Assembly: GCA_964562855.1 (NCBI GenBank)
Contig: CAZLVB010000012.1
Coordinates: 1-21,957, forward strand
Origin: 2-12-FULL-41-17 sp964562855
GTDB lineage: Bacteria; Patescibacteriota; Microgenomatia; Curtissbacterales; GWA2-41-24
Direction of reading: 5' to 3'
Length of the DNA stretch: 21,957 bases
Below the pieces are notes generated by a model that did no database searches, was not told the origin of the DNA, and saw only the letters and a program-made list of their open reading frames with translations. This document shows, in pieces, positions 5,415 through 12,219 of the stretch. A program made the translations under genes and the position numbers. Position 1 is the first letter of the stretch. Each line of letters starts with the position of its first letter.

Positions 5415-5672
5415 ATGAACAGCAATGTGACTATCTACACAACAACTACATGCCCCTTTTGTAAAATGGAGAAGGATTATTTAGATTCCAAGAACATACA
5501 ATATAGCGAGATTTTGGTTGATCAAAACCCCGAAGAAGCTCAAAAAATGATCGCGCTTTCCGGCCAAATGGGTGTTCCTTTTACGGTAATTGAAAAAGCC
5601 GATGGCCAAAAAGTATTTATCCTTGGATTTGATAGACCAAAGATTGAAGCGGCATTGGGGATCAACAACTGA
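5415..5672 (+). CDS. Glutaredoxin / NrdH-like thioredoxin-fold protein
   Basis: Cytoplasmic dithiol oxidoreductase of 85 aa. The active site C13-P-F-C16 is in TTTTCPFCKME, the cis-proline is in MGVPFTVI (P55), and the C-terminal FDRPKIEAAL helix is typical. It reduces protein disulfides or, in NrdH-like members, feeds electrons to ribonucleotide reductase. The reductant (glutathione, thioredoxin reductase or other) cannot be read from sequence. It follows the ArsR-type gene by 42 bp with its own predicted promoter. Its closeness to dsbA/dsbB genes gives the island both oxidising (envelope) and reducing (cytoplasm) arms. Confidence 0.9.
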   Translation: MNSNVTIYTTTTCPFCKMEKDYLDSKNIQYSEILVDQNPEEAQKMIALSGQMGVPFTVIEKADGQKVFILGFDRPKIEAALGINN

Positions 5673-5721
5673 CAACTGACATTTGACGAAAATATCCCTT
5701 ACTTCTTGGGGTCACGTCTTA

Positions 5722-5727
5722 TATACT
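5722..5727 (+). promoter_or_regulatory. -10 box directly upstream of the beta-CASP nuclease
   Basis: TATACT ends 6 nt before the GTG at 5734. A weak -35, TTACTT, lies 17 bp upstream (5699-5704). It supports a leaderless transcript beginning at the GTG. Confidence 0.35.
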
Positions 5728-5733
5728 AAAGTT

Positions 5734-7077
5734 GTGACAATTTCTTTTTACGGTGCCTGCCGGGAAGTAACAGGCTCCAATATCCTCGTTGAGGTAAACA
5801 ATCAAAAAATCCTTTTAGATTGCGGATTCTTTCAAGGCTACAGATTGGCCGAGGAAAGAAATTATTCTCCATTTTCGTATGAGCCGGCTTCCATTGATGC
5901 TGTAGTTATCTGCCACGCCCATCTTGACCACGTCGGGAGACTACCCAAGCTGGCCAAGGACGGTTTTCGAGGGAAAATATTTGCTACTGCCCCCACTCGG
6001 GAATTAACCTATTTGGTCCTTGAGGATAACGAAAAATTAATGAGGGAGGAGTCGCAAAGAGATAATCACCCCCCGCTTTATGCCAAAAAGGAGGTCGAAA
6101 GTGTAATGAATCTATTCACCACACTTTCTTACGATGAGCGATTGGAGATTGCAAATGGTTGTTATTTAACTTTTAAAAATGCGGGCCACATATTAGGTTC
6201 CGCTATTTGTTTACTGGAGGCAGAAGGTAAAAAAATCCTTTATACTAGCGATTTGGGCAATACCCCTTCACAATTATTAAATCCTCCCCAAAACTTTGCT
6301 TTTGCCGACTACGTTATTTGTGAAAGTACCTATGGAGGCCGAATTCATGAAGATGTAAAGGGGAGGTTAAAAAGACTCTCTTATATTTTGAATTCTACAA
6401 TTAAAAACGAGGCAGTTCTGATGATACCAACTTTCGCAATTGAGCGAACTCAAGAACTTTTACATGACATCGAACATTTTTGTGACGTTGAAAATTGCCA
6501 AAAGCCCCAGTTTTTCCTAGACAGTCCCTTAGCAGAAAAAGTGACACGTGTTTTTGAAAAATATCCTGAATATTTAAACAATGTCGTGAGAGCGGATCAT
6601 AAGGATTCTGATTTTTTTGGCTTAGAGAGAGTAAAGATGACCACAACGGTTGAGCAATCAAAATCAATTAAAGAACAAAGCGGCCCGAAAGTTATTATTG
6701 CCGGATCGGGTATGATAAATGGAGGTAGAATTCTTTTCCATTTAATAGACTATATTCAAGACCAAAAAAACACACTTTTGGTAGTAGGTTACCAGGCACA
6801 AGGCTCCTTGGGGAGAAAACTTTTAGATGGCGAGCGGGAAATAAGGGTTCTTGGAAAAAATCTTAAGGTTGGTGCAAAAATCGAGGCAATCGGTTCTTAC
6901 AGCGCTCACGCTGACTCACCTCAGCTTGTAAACTGGTTAGGAAAGATTAGCGGCCTGAAAAAAATTCTAATTGTTCACGGAGAAACCGACCAGCAGCTCG
7001 CTTTAGCAAAGAGAATCACAGCCGAGCTTGGAATAAACTGCGAAATACCTCAATATGGACAAAAATTTGAGCTATAA
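5734..7077 (+). CDS. Beta-CASP metallo-beta-lactamase-fold ribonuclease
   Basis: Zinc-dependent RNase of 447 aa, of the CPSF73/KH-less bacterial type (COG1236-like), probably acting in RNA processing or decay. The metal motif HAHLDH is at residues 61-66. Further ligand motifs are GHILGSA and SDLG. The beta-CASP insertion starts near IPTFAIERTQELL, and the C-terminal motifs are GSYSAHAD and ILIVHGE. The GTG at 5734 is preferred over an in-frame TTG at 5683: it gives the family N-terminus TISFYGACREVTGSN and has a -10 box 6 nt upstream. The 17 extra codons from the TTG look like intergenic sequence with tandem CAACTGA repeats. Bacteria without RNase E often rely on RNase J; this protein lacks the RNase J C-terminal domain. 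Confidence 0.9.
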   Translation: MTISFYGACREVTGSNILVEVNNQKILLDCGFFQGYRLAEERNYSPFSYEPASIDAVVICHAHLDHVGRLPKLAKDGFRGKIFATAPTRELTYLVLEDNEKLMREESQRDNHPPLYAKKEVESVMNLFTTLSYDERLEIANGCYLTFKNAGHILGSAICLLEAEGKKILYTSDLGNTPSQLLNPPQNFAFADYVICESTYGGRIHEDVKGRLKRLSYILNSTIKNEAVLMIPTFAIERTQELLHDIEHFCDVENCQKPQFFLDSPLAEKVTRVFEKYPEYLNNVVRADHKDSDFFGLERVKMTTTVEQSKSIKEQSGPKVIIAGSGMINGGRILFHLIDYIQDQKNTLLVVGYQAQGSLGRKLLDGEREIRVLGKNLKVGAKIEAIGSYSAHADSPQLVNWLGKISGLKKILIVHGETDQQLALAKRITAELGINCEIPQYGQKFEL

Positions 7078-7105
7078 TCTAAAAGAACTTACATGAGCAA
7101 GCGAA

Positions 7106-7111
7106 TATAAT
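7106..7111 (+). promoter_or_regulatory. -10 box upstream of the epimerase-like gene
   Basis: TATAAT 8 nt before the ATG at 7120, in the context AAGCGAATATAATCG. No convincing -35 is present. A weak AAGGA lies only 2-3 nt before the ATG. The preceding TACATGAGCAAGC nearly repeats TACATGAGCGAGC at 3540-3552. Confidence 0.35.
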
Positions 7112-7119
7112 CGAAGGAT

Positions 7120-7764
7120 ATGGCGCAAATTATCCCGACTATTTTGACTAATGAAGAGAATACATACCAGAAGCGGCTTATTACCGCTGAACATGTTTCC
7201 AATTTAATACAGGTAGATGTAATTGACGGCAAATTTGCCAATAACTTAACTTGCGGGACAGACATTATTAAAAAATACTACACCACGAGTTTACTTGAAA
7301 TACAACTAATGGTAGTCGACCCTGCGGTTTATATTAAGGAACTTATCAGCTGCGAATATGTTCTGCGCATTATTATACCTTTCGAGGTTAAGGGCGATCA
7401 TCACGAGTTGCTTTACAGTATAAGAAATAGCGGCAAGCAGGCAGGCTTATCTGTCAATCCGCAAACACCAATTAAAATCATAAAAGATCTACTTTCCGAT
7501 ATTGATCTCTTACTAGTACTTGCAGTAGATCCCGGATTTGCTGGACAGGCATTTAAGGAAGAAGTTCTTGAAAAGGTGAAAGAGTCTAAGAAAATGCTGC
7601 CGGAGCTACCAGTAGAAGTTGATGGAGGCGTTAATTTTGATAATGTAAAAAAAATTGTCGCCTCGGGAGCAAATTTCTTGGCCGCAAATTCCGTATTATA
7701 CGGCGCGGAGGATTTCATGCTTGCCTACGAAAAGCTTGCTAAGCTTGCTTCCAAAACCCCATAA
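7120..7764 (+). CDS. Ribulose-phosphate 3-epimerase-like TIM barrel, altered active site
   Basis: TIM-barrel protein of 214 aa aligned by eye to Rpe. The strands PTILTN, QVDVIDGKFANN, IQLMVVDP, SVNPQTP, AVDPGFAGQ, EVDGGV and AANSVLY follow the family order. Two of the four metal ligands are kept: D33 in the DVIDG strand and D168 in VDGGV. The two histidine ligands are replaced by glutamine, Q31 (H in the HxD motif) and Q62 (H in HLM). Ribulose-5-phosphate/xylulose-5-phosphate epimerisation by the usual metal mechanism is therefore doubtful. It may use another metal or act on a different phosphosugar. The phosphate-binding loops are largely intact. It heads a run with a LOG-like protein, a PfkB kinase and a hydroxyacid dehydrogenase. 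Confidence 0.8.
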   Translation: MAQIIPTILTNEENTYQKRLITAEHVSNLIQVDVIDGKFANNLTCGTDIIKKYYTTSLLEIQLMVVDPAVYIKELISCEYVLRIIIPFEVKGDHHELLYSIRNSGKQAGLSVNPQTPIKIIKDLLSDIDLLLVLAVDPGFAGQAFKEEVLEKVKESKKMLPELPVEVDGGVNFDNVKKIVASGANFLAANSVLYGAEDFMLAYEKLAKLASKTP

Positions 7765-7765
7765 T
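7736..7765 (+). promoter_or_regulatory. Promoter of the LOG-like gene, inside the end of the upstream gene
   Basis: TTGCTA (7736-7741), 18-bp spacer, CATAAT (7760-7765). Seven nt separate the -10 from the ATG at 7773, with no Shine-Dalgarno. The -10 overlaps the stop codon of the epimerase-like gene. Confidence 0.4.
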
Positions 7766-7772
7766 AGAACTA

Positions 7773-8372
7773 ATGCCCAAGATCGAGAAGATTACCTTTT
7801 TAGGCTACGCAGACGCCAAAGAGGCGGACGATTCTTTCCGGGCAGCCTATGAGATAGCCAAGCTTTGCGCTCAGAAAGGCTACACTATCGTCAATGGCGG
7901 CGGGCCCGGGGTAATGAAGGCCTCAACGCTGGGCGCCAAAAGTGTAGGTGGTAAGGCAATTGGCGTTACATTTTTCCCGAAGGATATGCCTGTCTTTGAG
8001 GGCAGAGACGAAACAAACAGAGTTGACGAGTTGATTGTGGTTGGCAACTACCTGGAGCGAACCCTTAAACTTCTTGAGATCGGCCACGTTTTTATAATTT
8101 TTAATGGTGGTACAGGCACCATTTCCGAATTCGGGATGGCCTGGGGTCTGGCACGGCTTTATTTTGGACATCATAAACCTTTAATTCTTTATGGCGATTT
8201 CTGGCAGGAGATAATTTTTGCTTTTACCAAAGGCATGTACATACGGCCGGAAGAAAGACAGGTTTTCAAGATTGCAAACAAACCTCAAGAAGCTTTATGG
8301 GCTATTGAGGAGTTCCAAAAAGAGATTGACGCAGTGGTCCATGATCACCAGGATCCAGTCTTCTCCATATAG
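7773..8372 (+). CDS. LOG-family Rossmann-fold protein (TIGR00730-like)
   Basis: Nucleotide-binding protein of 199 aa related to LOG, the cytokinin-activating phosphoribohydrolases that cleave nucleoside 5'-monophosphates to base and ribose-5-phosphate. The N-terminal Rossmann strand is ITFLGYADA. The phosphate-binding loop is NGGGPGVMKA (41-50), the catalytic-type arginine is R96 in NYLERTLKL, and the second signature is NGGTGTISE (111-119). In that signature the usual leading proline of PGGxGTxxE is Asn111, while the glutamate is kept. The old family label lysine decarboxylase is not appropriate. Ribose-5-phosphate release would suit the neighbouring sugar-phosphate genes, but the substrate is not known. 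Confidence 0.85.
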   Translation: MPKIEKITFLGYADAKEADDSFRAAYEIAKLCAQKGYTIVNGGGPGVMKASTLGAKSVGGKAIGVTFFPKDMPVFEGRDETNRVDELIVVGNYLERTLKLLEIGHVFIIFNGGTGTISEFGMAWGLARLYFGHHKPLILYGDFWQEIIFAFTKGMYIRPEERQVFKIANKPQEALWAIEEFQKEIDAVVHDHQDPVFSI

Positions 8373-8387
8373 AACCATGCATGCCAG

Positions 8388-9380
8388 ATGGAAAATAAAT
8401 TCGACATTATAACTATAGGCGATTCGACTGTTGACACATTCATTAAAATTCATGACGCGACTGTCGAGTGCGACATTAACCACGAAGAGTGCAAAATTTG
8501 CATCGCTTATGGAGACAAAATTCCGGTTGATAGCATCGGCCATGAAGTAGCCGGAAATGCGGCGAATGTGGCTTTAGGGTGTGCAAAGCTTGACTTAAAA
8601 ACAGCCATCTACACTAATCTTGGCGATGACCAGGCAGGATATTCTATCAAGCAAGCGTTTGAGGACACCGGAGTTTCTACACAGTTTGTTAAGGTTAATC
8701 AAGATAAAGAATCTAATCTATCTGTAGTATTAACATTTTCGGGTGAACGTACAATTTTCGTATACCATCAGCCATGGTATTATTCGCTCCCCGCGCTTGG
8801 AGAAACATCCTGGATATACCTCACCTCGATGGCCGAAAGTTTCACTAGTTCTAATATCATGGATGAGATCTGCCACTACATCAAAAAATCGCACTCTAAG
8901 CTGGCATTTGCTCCTGGCACGTATCAGTTAAAGGCAGACGTAAAACGCTATCCTAAGGTTTTGGAAAAAAGTAATCTTTTAATAGTCAATCTGGAGGAAG
9001 CGAAGAAAATCCTGAATATAAATATAAAGGAGACAGTCGACGTAAAAACATTACTTGCAAAATTACTGCTTTTAGGACCAAAAATCGCAGTCATAACAGA
9101 CGGGACAGAAGGATCATATGCCACGGATGGCCAAAGGAACTTAAGACTTGGAATTTTTCCGACACAGCTTGTCGAGAAAACAGGAGCCGGCGATGCTTAT
9201 TCAAGCGGTTTTTTGACAGCTTTAATTTTGGGCAAGCCCGTAGAAGAGGCTATGGTTTGGGGAACTGTCAACGCTGCTAAAGTTATCGGCAGAATCGGGC
9301 CCCAGAAGGGCCTTCTTAGTAAGGCTGAGCTTGCAAATTATCTCAAGGCAGCTTCAGGCTTAGTGGCAACTCCCTTTTAA
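8388..9380 (+). CDS. PfkB-family carbohydrate/nucleoside kinase
   Basis: ATP-dependent sugar or nucleoside kinase of 330 aa of the ribokinase fold. The N-terminal signature is GHEVAGNAANVALGCAKL (51-68), in which GN replaces the common GG. An NLEEAKKIL segment (201-209) matches the NxxE Mg-binding motif. The C-terminal anion-hole signature is EKTGAGDAYSSGF (263-275) with catalytic base D269. A cysteine-rich stretch, VECDINHEECKICIA (26-40), sits where the substrate lid begins and is unusual. The substrate (ribose, adenosine, fructose or other) cannot be settled. It starts 15 bp after the LOG-like gene and has no Shine-Dalgarno, so it is probably in the same transcript. Release of a base or ribose by LOG followed by phosphorylation would be a coherent salvage route (inference). 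Confidence 0.88.
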   Translation: MENKFDIITIGDSTVDTFIKIHDATVECDINHEECKICIAYGDKIPVDSIGHEVAGNAANVALGCAKLDLKTAIYTNLGDDQAGYSIKQAFEDTGVSTQFVKVNQDKESNLSVVLTFSGERTIFVYHQPWYYSLPALGETSWIYLTSMAESFTSSNIMDEICHYIKKSHSKLAFAPGTYQLKADVKRYPKVLEKSNLLIVNLEEAKKILNINIKETVDVKTLLAKLLLLGPKIAVITDGTEGSYATDGQRNLRLGIFPTQLVEKTGAGDAYSSGFLTALILGKPVEEAMVWGTVNAAKVIGRIGPQKGLLSKAELANYLKAASGLVATPF

Positions 9381-9386
9381 ATTCCT

Positions 9387-9392
9387 TACAAT
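9387..9392 (+). promoter_or_regulatory. -10 box of the hydroxyacid dehydrogenase gene
   Basis: TACAAT ends 7 nt before the ATG at 9400. A second TATAAT (9396-9401) overlaps the start codon itself. The -35 is poor (TGGCAA at 9364-9369). No Shine-Dalgarno is present. Confidence 0.35.
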
Positions 9393-9399
9393 AGATATA

Positions 9400-10368
9400 A
9401 TGCCCAGTGTTTATATTACGTATCAAATTCCCAAGATAGGACTTAATCTTTTAAAGCCGAAAGGATTTGTTGTCGAAACCAATAATTCCGACAAGAATCC
9501 GACGAAAGATCAATTAAAAGAAATTTTTTCCAAATTCGATGCAGTTTTGACTTTAATGACTGACAAGATTGATGCGGACATTATAAATTCTGCCTCTTCC
9601 AACTTAAAGGTTATATCCAACTATGCTGTTGGCTTTGATAACATCGATGTTCTTGCGGCTAGAAGAAAAAACATTATTGTTACTAACACTCCCGGAGTGG
9701 CCAGTGAATCAGTGGCCGAGCATACTTTTGCGCTAATTTTAGCTGCGAGCAAAAGAATAATTGAAGCCGACAAATATGTAAGACTTGGAAAATATACAAG
9801 ATGGGATCCAGCTCTGTTTTTGTCAAGCCAAATTTGGGGCAAGACAATCGGAATTGTGGGCTTGGGTAAAATAGGCACGTTTGTTGGCCAAATCGCTTAC
9901 GGCGGGCTTAGGATGAAAATCTTATATTACGACATCATGCGGAGTGAAGATTTCGAACTTCTCACCGAGGCTAAGTTCGTGTCACTTGAAGAACTTTTAA
10001 AAAACTCCGACGTTGTTACTATTCATTCGCCTCTGACGGCAAAAACCCATCATTTAATCGGTAAGGAGCAGTTTCAATTGATGAAAAATACGGCAATTTT
10101 GGTAAACAGCGCTCGTGGGCCAATTGTCGACGAGGAAGCATTAGTCGAGGCTCTCAAAAACAATCAAATCGCCGCTTGCGGGCTTGATGTTTTTGAAAGG
10201 GAACCTGTGATTTCCGAGGAATTAATAAGACTTCCAAACGCAGTTTTGACTCCGCATATCGCCTCGGCAACAATTGAAACAAGAGAGGCGATGAGTAAAA
10301 TTGCGGCTGAAAATATTATTGCAGTTTTTGAGGGAAGAGAGCCGTACGGTTTAGTCAAAACGGTTTGA
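9400..10368 (+). CDS. D-isomer-specific 2-hydroxyacid dehydrogenase (glyoxylate/hydroxypyruvate reductase-like)
   Basis: NAD(P)H-dependent enzyme of 322 aa that interconverts 2-oxoacids and D-2-hydroxyacids. The substrate domain contains SNYAVGFDNIDV (73-84). The cofactor domain begins at GIVGLGKIG (151-159), followed by an acidic/aromatic strand end, YYDIMR. The catalytic triad is R239 (NSARGPIVDE), E268 (GLDVFEREP) and H286 (TPHIASAT), the same positions and spacing as in glyoxylate reductases. It could equally be a phosphoglycerate dehydrogenase without its ACT domain, or a D-lactate-type enzyme. It ends 1 bp from the convergent unknown gene, leaving no room for a terminator. Confidence 0.9.
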   Translation: MPSVYITYQIPKIGLNLLKPKGFVVETNNSDKNPTKDQLKEIFSKFDAVLTLMTDKIDADIINSASSNLKVISNYAVGFDNIDVLAARRKNIIVTNTPGVASESVAEHTFALILAASKRIIEADKYVRLGKYTRWDPALFLSSQIWGKTIGIVGLGKIGTFVGQIAYGGLRMKILYYDIMRSEDFELLTEAKFVSLEELLKNSDVVTIHSPLTAKTHHLIGKEQFQLMKNTAILVNSARGPIVDEEALVEALKNNQIAACGLDVFEREPVISEELIRLPNAVLTPHIASATIETREAMSKIAAENIIAVFEGREPYGLVKTV

Positions 10369-10369
10369 G

Positions 10370-10903
10370 CTAAGGTAAGCGCTGAGTTTTTTGAGCGGCT
10401 AAAAAGGCTGAGAGAGTTTCCTTTCTTGAAGCAGTTAAAACATAAACTTGATCTATTAGGTCGACCACTTGTGGAAAATATTCATCTAAAAGTATGGATT
10501 CTTTTGCACCTTGCTGCCTGAGAAGCTCTGCGTATTTTTTAATTCTTTGAACTACTTCCCATGGATTAATTCTTTGTTTTTTGGCTTCTCTTAAGGCTTG
10601 CGTAAAGGATTCTGTAGCAGAAGCCTCGTCCATAGCATCAGATCCGTATTGCGTGCTTTCTCCAACCTCTCTTTCAAGGTCTCCTTTGAAATTTGTCCAG
10701 CTTCTCAAAGCGTTATGAAAATTTCGTCTGCCAAGATCACGCCACCAATTGTTTGCTCTCTGAACCATCTCCCAATTAGTTTCCGAACCGGGAAGACGTT
10801 TTCGTCGGCGCATTCTGGGCACTGTTTCGCCAGTAACCAGTGACGTGGTTATTACCGGTTCCCTGAATAATCGCGCTTGGCCAGATTCTTTATGGCGGCT
10901 CAT
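10370..10903 (-). CDS. Hypothetical basic/helical protein, 177 aa
   Basis: I do not recognise it. There is no signal peptide, membrane helix or cysteine. The first 40 residues are basic and probably disordered, with MRRRKRLPG at 31-39, a plausible nucleic-acid or membrane-surface contact. Residues 42-75 are rich in Trp and Asn (NWEMVQRANNWWRDLGRRNF). The rest looks helical and charged. The ATG at 10903 is used because the next upstream ATG closes after two codons. TATAAT lies 11 nt upstream (10920-10915) and no Shine-Dalgarno is seen. It is the last gene of the minus-strand block after yraN, with a 29-bp gap that includes its own -10. Confidence 0.6.
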   Translation of the reverse strand: MSRHKESGQARLFREPVITTSLVTGETVPRMRRRKRLPGSETNWEMVQRANNWWRDLGRRNFHNALRSWTNFKGDLEREVGESTQYGSDAMDEASATESFTQALREAKKQRINPWEVVQRIKKYAELLRQQGAKESILLDEYFPQVVDLIDQVYVLTASRKETLSAFLAAQKTQRLP

Positions 10904-10932
10904 AGTAACATGGTATTATACTACGATTTTTG

Positions 10933-11292
10933 TCAAAATCCAGCGTTTTTGATTATCGAAAGTTTCGGATTGGAATTGGTTAAATCTACGGTAACCACGT
11001 CGATGCGTTCTAGAAGCGGTAAATTAAGATTCTTGCGATTGGCACGATAAAACTTGGCGGCTCTTTCGAGAAACCTTAGTTTCCAGCGGTTCACGGCTTC
11101 TTCCGGTCTGCCAAATTGATAGGTCGAGCGTGATTTCACCTCGATGTATACAAGAGTTTGTCCATCTTGTGCGACTATATCTATTTCTCCGCCGCGAATC
11201 CTGAAATTTCGCTCGATAATTTTGTAACCTTGCTTTTTAAGAAATTGGCAAGCCAAGTCTTCACCAATCTTGCCAAATGTTACGTTTGTCAC
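10933..11292 (-). CDS. yraN: YraN / UPF0102 nuclease-fold protein
   Basis: Protein of 119 aa with the restriction-endonuclease-like fold: E36-I-D38 in RGGEIDIVAQD and E51-V-K53 in YIEVKSR form the (D/E)-(D/E)xK active site. The family is widespread and usually sits beside rnhB, as here; a role with Holliday junctions or RNA:DNA hybrids has been proposed but its function is not settled. The start is GTG at 11292, overlapping the rnhB stop in a GTGA, so the two are translationally coupled. Confidence 0.93.
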   Translation of the reverse strand: MTNVTFGKIGEDLACQFLKKQGYKIIERNFRIRGGEIDIVAQDGQTLVYIEVKSRSTYQFGRPEEAVNRWKLRFLERAAKFYRANRKNLNLPLLERIDVVTVDLTNSNPKLSIIKNAGF

Positions 11293-11900
11293 AAAGAGAG
11301 AAACTTTAGGTTAAACGAAGTACGATGGATCTTCGAAAAGCCATTTTCGGTAATCAACCTTTGATGAAGCTTCGTGCCGTATCCCTTATGTTTTGCAAAC
11401 CCGTACACTGGATATTTTTTAGCAAATTTTTTCATTAAATCGTCTCTGTAAACCTTTGCAATTATTGAAGCAGCAGCAATAGTTGCCGATTTTTGATCAC
11501 CGCCTTTGATCGCAAGCTGGTTTTTTCGCGATACGTGTTTAATGTAAAAAGCATCGATTATTACATAATTCGGTTTCGGAGAGAGGTTGGATAAAGCCTT
11601 GCGAAATGCCATCTGTGAAGCCTTGCCAATACCCAGCTTATTGATATGCCAGACAGATATTTCCGATATAAAATAGGACACGGCCTTCGACTTGATGTAA
11701 TTTGACATTTGTCTGCGATAATTTGGCTTCAATTGTTTTGAATCCCCGAATAAGGCTGGCACGATAAAAGTGTGAGGAAGAATGACTGCCGCTGCGACAA
11801 CAGGTCCGGCCCATGAACCCCTACCAACCTCGTCAATACCACAAATGTACTGATATCCCTTGTTCCAAAGGGCTTTCTCTAAATCCAGCGTAGGATTCAT
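11289..11900 (-). CDS. rnhB: Ribonuclease HII
   Basis: Removes RNA from RNA:DNA hybrids and nicks at single ribonucleotides misincorporated in DNA. The length, 203 aa, is normal. The signature CGIDEVGRGSWAGPVVAAAV (20-39) provides D23 and E24; D116 in VIIDAF and D135 in KGGDQKSATIAAASI complete the DEDD metal site. A GYGTKLH-like C-terminal region follows. The ATG at 11900 is 5 bp after the rplS stop, and the gene overlaps yraN by 4 nt. The order rplS-rnhB-yraN is common in bacteria and supports all three names. Confidence 0.97.
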   Translation of the reverse strand: MNPTLDLEKALWNKGYQYICGIDEVGRGSWAGPVVAAAVILPHTFIVPALFGDSKQLKPNYRRQMSNYIKSKAVSYFISEISVWHINKLGIGKASQMAFRKALSNLSPKPNYVIIDAFYIKHVSRKNQLAIKGGDQKSATIAAASIIAKVYRDDLMKKFAKKYPVYGFAKHKGYGTKLHQRLITENGFSKIHRTSFNLKFLSL

Positions 11901-11905
11901 CGGGT

Positions 11906-12181
11906 TTATTTGTTTCTTCGCAGATAGTACAGTTTAGCTCGTCTTACTTTCTCTGTTTTTTGAACTGTGATTTTGTCGATTGAGGGCAGATCGAGCGGGA
12001 ATATTCTTTCCACCGCCACGTTTGAGCTCATAACTTTCCTGACAGTAAAAGTTTTGTAATCTTTTTCTCCCCTTATCGCTATAACTCTTCCCTCAAACGG
12101 TGTTGTCCTTGTTTTTGCTCCTTCTTCCTGCCTAAAAGTTACCTTTACCGTATCGCCTACGTTAAAATTTGTTTTTCTCAT
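11906..12181 (-). CDS. rplS: 50S ribosomal protein L19 (short form)
   Basis: Ribosomal protein at the 30S-50S interface, 91 aa against about 115 in most bacteria. The N-terminal helical part is missing or reduced: it starts directly with MRKTNFNVGDTVKVTF. The core FEGRVIAIRGEKDYKTFTVRKV and the C-terminal signature RRAKLYYLRRNK are present. It has its own promoter (12219-12190) whose -10 ends 8 nt from the ATG, with no Shine-Dalgarno. This is a good candidate for a leaderless ribosomal-protein mRNA. It is followed at 5 bp by rnhB. Confidence 0.97.
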   Translation of the reverse strand: MRKTNFNVGDTVKVTFRQEEGAKTRTTPFEGRVIAIRGEKDYKTFTVRKVMSSNVAVERIFPLDLPSIDKITVQKTEKVRRAKLYYLRRNK

Positions 12182-12189
12182 GAGTCGTT

Positions 12190-12219
12190 AGTATAACTTT
12201 AAATAAAGTGGATTTTCAA
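12190..12219 (-). promoter_or_regulatory. Promoter of rplS-rnhB-yraN, leaderless type
   Basis: On the minus strand: TTGAAA (12219-12214), 18-bp spacer, TATACT (12195-12190), then 8 nt to the ATG at 12181. It fills the whole gap between dnaE and rplS, so there is no terminator between them. Confidence 0.6.

Noticed and set aside
5683..5733. N-terminal extension of the beta-CASP nuclease from the TTG at 5683
   Set aside because: The 17 codons have no family similarity, begin in CAACTGA-type repeats, and a -10 box sits inside them just before the better GTG start.
7732..7749. Tandem 9-mer AAGCTTGCT x2 as a regulatory repeat
   Set aside because: It is in frame within the epimerase-like gene, encoding KLAKLA in a terminal helix; a simple coding duplication explains it.
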